Source: Acetohalobium arabaticum DSM 5501
Lineage (GTDB): Bacteria > Bacillota > Halanaerobiia > Halobacteroidales > Acetohalobiaceae
Assembly (NCBI RefSeq): GCF_000144695.1
Contig: NC_014378.1
Location: 780,781-844,780, forward strand
Direction: 5' to 3'
DNA: 64,000 nt
A program made the position numbers and the translations under genes. Position 1 is the first letter of the stretch; every line of letters begins with the position of its first letter. Under the pieces are notes generated by a model that worked only from the letters and a program-made list of their open reading frames with translations, did not search any database and was not told where the DNA came from. Below, in pieces: positions 58,813 through 64,000 of this stretch.

Positions 58813-59859
58813 ATGAAGAAGAATAAATTAAAGTGGCGAGGAATTATTGCTAGTTTATTGGTTTTATTGGCTGCAACAGTAGTTGTAGGAACAAGTTTAG
58901 GAGCAACTAAGATTCCTTTTCAGGAAGTAGTCAAGGTATTATCAGCCAAGATTCCTTTTATTAAGGATATAATTGAAGCGGGCCAAGAGGTAGGAGTTAA
59001 TGAAACAATTATTTTTAAGATTCGACTTCCCAGGGTGATACTGGCTGGTTTAGTGGGACTGGCTTTAGCAACTTCCGGGACTGTCTTTCAGGCTCTGCTT
59101 AAGAATCCTATGGCCGATCCCTATGTAATTGGTATCTCTTCTGGCGCTTCGCTGGGAGCAACCTTGGGCATGATCTGTGATCTGCAGGTTAATCTATTGG
59201 GGCTGAACAGCATTCCAATGTTTGCCTTTGCAGGAGCCTTATTGACTACCTTTGTTGTTTATAATCTGGCGAAGGTGGGCAAGAAAATTTCGGTAACTAC
59301 TTTACTGCTGGCCGGAATAGCAGTTGGCTCTACTCTTTCGGCAGTTGTATCTCTATTGATGGTCTTTAATGATCAGAATATGCATCAGATTGTCTTCTGG
59401 ATTATGGGCAGTTTGGCTTCAAAGAGCTGGTCTGATGTGAGTATGGTCTGGATTTATATTTTAATCGGTTATATTATTGTCCATTTTCTGGCACAGGATT
59501 TAAACATTATGCTGCTGGGAGAGGATTCAGCCCAGAGTTTAGGTGTGGAAGTGGAGCGGATGAAGAAGATTCTGTTGGTAACCGGGGCCTTATTGGCCGG
59601 TGCTGCTGTGGCCGGCAGCGGAGTTATTGGTTTTGTAGGCTTGATTATTCCTCATATTGTCCGCTTATTAGTCGGGCCGGATCACAGAATCCTGATTCCG
59701 AGTTCTGCTTTAATAGGGGCAATATTTTTAATTCTAACTGATACCTTTGCTCGAACGGTGATTGCACCAACAGAGATTCCGGTAGGAATTATAACTTCTT
59801 TATTCGGCGGGCCATTCTTTATTTACCTGTTGAATAAGAAGAAAGGAACAGGTTTTTAA
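58813..59859 (+). CDS. btuC: Corrinoid ABC transporter permease BtuC (FecCD family)
   Basis: 348 residues with about ten membrane segments. Family motifs: FKIRLPRVILAGLVGLALA, QALLKNPMADPYVIGISSGA, and the C-terminal SGVIGFVGLIIPHIVRLLVGPDH. It lies 15 bases after btuF with a weak binding site. Forms the inner-membrane channel with BtuD. Confidence 0.9.
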   Translation: MKKNKLKWRGIIASLLVLLAATVVVGTSLGATKIPFQEVVKVLSAKIPFIKDIIEAGQEVGVNETIIFKIRLPRVILAGLVGLALATSGTVFQALLKNPMADPYVIGISSGASLGATLGMICDLQVNLLGLNSIPMFAFAGALLTTFVVYNLAKVGKKISVTTLLLAGIAVGSTLSAVVSLLMVFNDQNMHQIVFWIMGSLASKSWSDVSMVWIYILIGYIIVHFLAQDLNIMLLGEDSAQSLGVEVERMKKILLVTGALLAGAAVAGSGVIGFVGLIIPHIVRLLVGPDHRILIPSSALIGAIFLILTDTFARTVIAPTEIPVGIITSLFGGPFFIYLLNKKKGTGF

Positions 59860-59872
59860 GAGGAGGTCCAAT

Positions 59873-61135
59873 ATGACTGCCAAGCTTGAAGTAGATAAAT
59901 TAAGCTATAAATATGGTAATTTTGAGGTTCTTAAGGAGGTCAGCTTCAGTGTTGCTCAGGGAGAATTTATCGGCCTGATTGGTCCCAATGGATCAGGTAA
60001 GTCGACGCTGCTGAAGAATATAAATTCTATTCTGTATCCTGATGATGGTAAAGTTTATCTCGATAATTTCGATCTCCAGAATTTAGGTAAGAAGGAGATT
60101 GCAAAAAAGTTAGCTGTTGTGCCCCAGAATACTAATGTTAATTTTGACTTTACAGTAGAAGAGATTGTTCTAATGGGGCGGGCTCCTTATATAGGTAGGT
60201 TTGAAAGCGAAAGTGATGAGGATTATGAAGTAGTAAAAGAGGCTATGGAACTGACTAATACTCTAAAGTTGGCAGAAAGGCCGATTAGTCAGTTAAGCGG
60301 TGGCGAAAGACAGCGGGTGATTTTAGCCAGAAGTTTGGCTCAGCAGCCGGAAGTGCTGCTGTTGGATGAACCGACTTCTAATCTGGATATTAATTATCAA
60401 CTAGAGATTATGAATCTGCTTAAGAAGCTCAATCGTGATCATAATCTAACTGTGATAGTAGTACTCCATGATTTGAATCTAGCTTCGGAGTACTGTGATA
60501 AACTATTGTTGCTTGAAGATGGAGAAATCTATGCTCATGGTTCGCCAAAGGAGATAGTTACAGCTGAGAATATAGAGGATGTCTATGGTTCGAAAGTGAT
60601 TATCAAGAAGCATTACCCCAGCGGCCGCCCTTATGTTACGATGCTGGATAATCACTATATTCCGGAAACTCAGTTAGACCATCAAGTACATATCATCTGC
60701 GGCGGTGGAACCGGCAGAGAACTGATTGAAAATCTGGTAGAGCAGGGCTTTCAGGTAAGCTGTGGGGTGCTGAATGAACAGGATTCCGACTGGGAAGTAG
60801 CTAAATCCTGTGATGTTGAGATTGTAGCCGAAGAACCTTTTGCTCCGATCAGCCAGGAGAGCCATGAGGCAAATTTAGCTGCAATTAAAGAGGTTGATAC
60901 CGTAGTCTTAACGGAGATACCTTTTGGGTCCGGTAATCTGTTGAACTTAAAGGCAGCCTTCTGGGCAGCAGAGCAGGGTAAAGAAGTGATAGTTATGGAT
61001 CAAGAGAGACTATCTAAACGGGACTATACTAAAGGAGAAGGAAATAACTTATATAAAAAGCTGTTAGATATGGGGGTAATAGTGGTTGGAGATAATTATG
61101 AAGTTTTGGATAAGTTAGTTAAGGATAGGGAGTAA
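59873..61135 (+). CDS. btuD: Corrinoid ABC transporter ATPase BtuD with C-terminal extra domain
   Basis: 420 residues; usual length is about 255. ABC ATPase in about 1-260: Walker A GPNGSGKST, Q-loop VVPQNTN, signature LSGGERQRVILAR, Walker B VLLLDEPTSNLD, and the H-loop in VVLHDLNLA. An extra domain at about 270-420 begins HIICGGGTGRELIENLVEQG and has PFGSGNLLNLKAAFWAAEQG; it looks Rossmann-like with a glycine loop. Its role is unknown to me; it may bind a nucleotide or ligand and control transport. GAGGAGG precedes ATG. Confidence 0.88.
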   Translation: MTAKLEVDKLSYKYGNFEVLKEVSFSVAQGEFIGLIGPNGSGKSTLLKNINSILYPDDGKVYLDNFDLQNLGKKEIAKKLAVVPQNTNVNFDFTVEEIVLMGRAPYIGRFESESDEDYEVVKEAMELTNTLKLAERPISQLSGGERQRVILARSLAQQPEVLLLDEPTSNLDINYQLEIMNLLKKLNRDHNLTVIVVLHDLNLASEYCDKLLLLEDGEIYAHGSPKEIVTAENIEDVYGSKVIIKKHYPSGRPYVTMLDNHYIPETQLDHQVHIICGGGTGRELIENLVEQGFQVSCGVLNEQDSDWEVAKSCDVEIVAEEPFAPISQESHEANLAAIKEVDTVVLTEIPFGSGNLLNLKAAFWAAEQGKEVIVMDQERLSKRDYTKGEGNNLYKKLLDMGVIVVGDNYEVLDKLVKDRE

Positions 61136-61158
61136 ATTATAAGAAAGGGGCGAGGGAG

Positions 61159-63198
61159 ATGAATAAGAAGTTAGTAACTGCATTAGTATTAGCTTTGGTA
61201 GTGAGTTTAGTAGCAGCGCCAGCTGTAATGGCTGAGGAGACAGATAAGAAAACAGATCAGAAACAGGAAGAAGTTAAGAAGGAGAAAGATGAGGAAGAGA
61301 AGACTTATACGATGGATGAATTAGTAGTGATTGCATCTAAGCATCCGGAGAAATTGTCGGAAGCGTCGGTAAGTGTAGAGAAGATTGATGAAGAGGATAT
61401 TGAACAGAAGAATGCGCATAATGTGGCTGATTTGTTGCGGGGGGCTTCAAGTGTAAATATTAGTGATTATGGTGGACATGGTGGTTCTAAAACAATTAAT
61501 ATTCGTGGTTCAAATGCTAAAAGAGTTTTGATTTTAGTTGATGGGCAAAGGATAAATGACCCACAAACTGGAGGGGTGGATTTATCTCAATTGCCAATTA
61601 AACAAATTAAGAAAATTGAGATATTAAAAGGACCTAGTTCTAGTCTTTATGGTGCTAATGCTTTAGGTGGCGTGGTTAATATTACTACTAAAAGTGGTAG
61701 TGAAAAATCTAAGACTGATGTAGAAGTTAATTTTGGAAGTTTTGAAACTCGAAAATTAAATTTAAATCATAGTGGTAGTACTGAGAGTTTAAAATATATT
61801 CTGTCAGCACTTAAGAAAAAGTCAGATGGTTACAGGATGAATAGTGCAATGGATCAGGAGAGAATTTTTACAAAATTCAGCCATAAATTGGATGAATATT
61901 CTAATTTGATGTTATCATTAAAATGTAATGATTTTTATAGAAGATCACCAGGTGATGTTGAAACGCCAGACCCTAATCACTATCAAAAGGATGAAGATAA
62001 AAATATTAATGTGCAGTTGAAGAAACAATTTAAAAATGCAGATACAAAGATAACAGTTTATTATAATAAACATGAAACTGATAATTATAATAAGTATTAT
62101 AAAAATAGCACTAATCCTATGGATTTTAATAGATATTATTATGATGATGGTAATGCGTATTATTATGATGAGGGAGAAAAAATTCAAGTTAGTGGTATTT
62201 CACTAGATGAAAAAGTAAGTGATTCTGATCATGAAAGAGGAAAATTAGGATTGAATTTTAGTAGAACTCATTATTATCAAGCTCATACATTAACATATGG
62301 AGGCGAATTTTATCAAAAAGAATTTGAAACTGTTCAGACTGGTCCTAGTATAACAGGCAAATATACTACTGAACATGATCAGAAAAACAAAGCATTTTTT
62401 GTTCAGGATGAGTGGCAAGTAAAAGATAAATTAAAAATTAATTTTGGGGGACGTTATGATGATAATGAAAAGTTTGGATCTGAATTTAGTCCTCGTTTAG
62501 GAGCGGTTTATACAATTAATTCTAATCTTAATTTTCATGCTTCAGCTGGAGAAGCTTATAAAGTTCCAACTTTTGATGATTTATATTGGCCAAGTACTCC
62601 TATGGGGGAAGGTAATCCAAATTTAGAGCCAGAAACTGCTAAAGCTTATGAGATGGGATTAAGATATTTAAATAAAGGATTAAAAGGTGAATTTAATTTA
62701 TTTAAGAAAGATATTGATAATTATATTCAGTGGGCTCCAGAAGATCCTACTGCTCAATATAGTGTATGGAAACCATCTAATTTTACTTCAGTTGAAATTA
62801 CAGGTGGAGAATTAATTTTGAATAAAAAATTGACTTCTAATTATTCTGTTAAGTTTAATTATACTTATCTAGATTCCAATAATGAAAAGTATGATAAACG
62901 ATTAAGTTATAAACCATATCATATGGCTAATATTGGATTGAACTATAATAATCAAGATATTAGTTTTGGATTAAATGGTAAATATGTGGGAGATAGGATA
63001 TCAGCTGATGCTACCTATGCTTCTGTAGTGAAAGTACCTGGTTATTTTGTAACAAATCTAAAATTAAGTAAAAAACTTAAAGATAATGCTAAAATTTCAT
63101 TAGAAATTAATAATTTATTTGATCGTGAATATGAGTCAAAGAAAGACTTTTTAATGCCTGGTCGTAACGTAATGTTAAACTTAAGTAGAGAATTTTAA
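61159..63198 (+). CDS. btuB: TonB-dependent outer-membrane receptor, BtuB-like
   Basis: 679 residues. Signal peptide about 1-25 (ALVLALVVSLVAAPAVMA), a charged Lys/Glu linker, TonB-box-like TYTMDELVVIASK at about 50, plug domain about 58-170 (SVNISDYGGHGGSKTINIRG, LKGPSSSLYGANALGGVVNI), then a 22-strand-type barrel ending in a C-terminal Phe, as outer-membrane proteins do. It should import corrinoids, judging from neighbours. The barrel-coding part is much more AT-rich than the first 100 codons. Presence implies an outer membrane. GAGGGAG precedes ATG. Confidence 0.88.
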   Translation: MNKKLVTALVLALVVSLVAAPAVMAEETDKKTDQKQEEVKKEKDEEEKTYTMDELVVIASKHPEKLSEASVSVEKIDEEDIEQKNAHNVADLLRGASSVNISDYGGHGGSKTINIRGSNAKRVLILVDGQRINDPQTGGVDLSQLPIKQIKKIEILKGPSSSLYGANALGGVVNITTKSGSEKSKTDVEVNFGSFETRKLNLNHSGSTESLKYILSALKKKSDGYRMNSAMDQERIFTKFSHKLDEYSNLMLSLKCNDFYRRSPGDVETPDPNHYQKDEDKNINVQLKKQFKNADTKITVYYNKHETDNYNKYYKNSTNPMDFNRYYYDDGNAYYYDEGEKIQVSGISLDEKVSDSDHERGKLGLNFSRTHYYQAHTLTYGGEFYQKEFETVQTGPSITGKYTTEHDQKNKAFFVQDEWQVKDKLKINFGGRYDDNEKFGSEFSPRLGAVYTINSNLNFHASAGEAYKVPTFDDLYWPSTPMGEGNPNLEPETAKAYEMGLRYLNKGLKGEFNLFKKDIDNYIQWAPEDPTAQYSVWKPSNFTSVEITGGELILNKKLTSNYSVKFNYTYLDSNNEKYDKRLSYKPYHMANIGLNYNNQDISFGLNGKYVGDRISADATYASVVKVPGYFVTNLKLSKKLKDNAKISLEINNLFDREYESKKDFLMPGRNVMLNLSREF

Positions 63199-63232
63199 CC
63201 TTGATTAAACCAAGAAGATGGAGGGATGCATA

Positions 63233-64000
63233 ATGAGATTGCTGAAAAAGAGTATAACTCCGCTCAAGGTAGCCTTCATTATAGCAGTGGGGCTTCATCT
63301 GGCGCTCTTTAACTTTGGGTCATCTATAGTTAAACTGGATAATCTGGCCCATTCTCAAGGGAACTTCAGCCAGAAAGTGAGATTCAAGATGGCTGCTGCT
63401 AGCGCGGAGGCTAACCCTTCATCTTCTGCTGATAAAGAGGAAGAGAAAGAAGTCGAGGAGCAGAAAGAGACTCAAGAGGAAAAGCAGGAAGAACAAAAAG
63501 AGTCTGAGGATAAGGTTGAAGAGCAAAAAGAGGTTGAAGAAGAACCAGAGCCTAAAGAAGAAGAGGTTAAAGAAGTAAAAAAAGAGGAACTAAAAGAGCA
63601 GCAGGAGCCTGAACAGGAAGAAGAGACTGAAGAGCAAGAAGAAGAGATGGATAGAGAAACGGAGAAAAAGGAACCGAAGGAAGAAAAAAAGAAGGAACCT
63701 GAACCCAAAGAGCAGAAAGAGGATAAAGAAGAGGAAAAATCGGAATCTAAAGAAGAAAAGAAAGAAGCTCCGCAAGAGAAGAATAAAGAAGAACCTGAAG
63801 AGAAGAAACGAGATGAAGCATCAGAGCCAAATAATGCTACTGAAGCATCCGGTCAGTCCAGCCAGGAAACAAAACAGGTAGACTTAACTGAGGGCAGTAA
63901 ACCAGGAGTTGAAGAGCCGTCGCTGATTGATTATAAACAGCCGGAATATCCCGAACGAATGAAGAAACGAGAGATTGAAGGCAAGGTTGTGTTGAAAGTG
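63233..64000 (+). CDS. tonB: TonB energy transducer (3' end outside window)
   Basis: Open for 256 codons from ATG 63233 (GGAGGG 7 bases before) to the window edge. N-terminal membrane anchor with a histidine, LKVAFIIAVGLHLALFNF at about 12-29. A very long Glu/Lys/Gln/Pro linker covers about 65-205. The TonB C-terminal domain then begins (YKQPEYPERMKKREIEGKVV). It transmits proton-motive force to the receptor encoded upstream; the ExbB and ExbD partners may follow outside. Open frames on the opposite strand here are low-complexity shadows. Confidence 0.88.
   Translation, partial: MRLLKKSITPLKVAFIIAVGLHLALFNFGSSIVKLDNLAHSQGNFSQKVRFKMAAASAEANPSSSADKEEEKEVEEQKETQEEKQEEQKESEDKVEEQKEVEEEPEPKEEEVKEVKKEELKEQQEPEQEEETEEQEEEMDRETEKKEPKEEKKKEPEPKEQKEDKEEEKSESKEEKKEAPQEKNKEEPEEKKRDEASEPNNATEASGQSSQETKQVDLTEGSKPGVEEPSLIDYKQPEYPERMKKREIEGKVVLKV

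Noticed and set aside
63472-63775. Minus-strand Ser/Phe-rich open frames opposite tonB
   Set aside because: They are the shadow of the Glu/Lys-rich linker; the plus strand has an anchor, start site and TonB domain.

Overview
The window looks like the chromosome of a low-GC, spore-forming but diderm (outer-membrane) anaerobic Firmicute, most like the Halanaerobiales/Halobacteroidaceae (an Acetohalobium-type organism). The evidence is AT-rich DNA with Firmicute-type ribosome binding sites; a spoIIGA-sigE sporulation pair directly behind ftsAZ; Firmicute gene orders (rel-dtd-hisS-aspS-6S RNA, iscR-iscS-iscU-mnmA, a large mra/mur/fts cluster); and, at the right end, a TonB-dependent outer-membrane receptor with a TonB gene, which a monoderm would not need. 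The genus is an inference.

Layout. 1-8935: end of apt, then rel, dtd, a metallo-beta-lactamase hydrolase, a membrane-anchored SurA-like/TPR protein, hisS, aspS, 6S RNA and 5-formyl-THF cyclo-ligase. 8936-9542: a gene-free palindromic repeat element (copy A). 9543-14545: rarA, a YigZ-family gene, a YczE-like membrane protein, then iscR-iscS-iscU and the first codons of mnmA, cut off where the rRNA promoter region starts. 14513-20988: four near-identical tandem promoters, 16S-23S-5S rRNA and twelve tRNA genes. 21156-24211: a TPR lipid-free secreted or anchored protein, a SIR2-like protein, a two-gene LysO-type exporter and an unlisted 39-codon minus-strand gene. 24364-24864: repeat copy B. 24944-46658: MraZ operator boxes, a truncated mraZ, then rsmH, ftsL, spoVD/ftsI, murE, murF, mraY, murD, ftsW, murG, murC, murB, murA, ddl, ftsQ, ftsA, ftsZ, spoIIGA, sigE and a small unknown gene.

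46744-64000 is a corrinoid (vitamin B12) island under three cobalamin riboswitches. The first controls two ThiC paralogues (bzaA, bzaB), cobT, an ECF substrate-binding component (CblT-like), a PurM/ThiL-fold protein (candidate alpha-ribazole kinase, CblS-like) and a TIM-barrel protein resembling the cobamide-remodelling enzyme CbiR. Together these would make a 5-hydroxybenzimidazole lower ligand anaerobically, activate it, salvage lower-ligand nucleosides and remodel imported cobamides. Repeat copy C abuts the last gene. The second riboswitch now faces an IS607-family element (serine recombinase plus TnpB). The third stands before cbiM-cbiN (cobalt uptake), btuF-btuC-btuD (corrinoid ABC importer, with a C-terminal fusion on BtuD), a TonB-dependent receptor and tonB, so the same signal would govern outer- and inner-membrane uptake.

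The most notable points are: only one of the two ThiC paralogues keeps a cysteine cluster; synthesis, salvage and remodelling genes for the lower ligand sit in one operon; a cobalamin riboswitch is separated from any target by IS607; the repeat elements keep perfect 16-bp arms through paired changes; and mnmA and mraZ are both reduced to 5' remnants.
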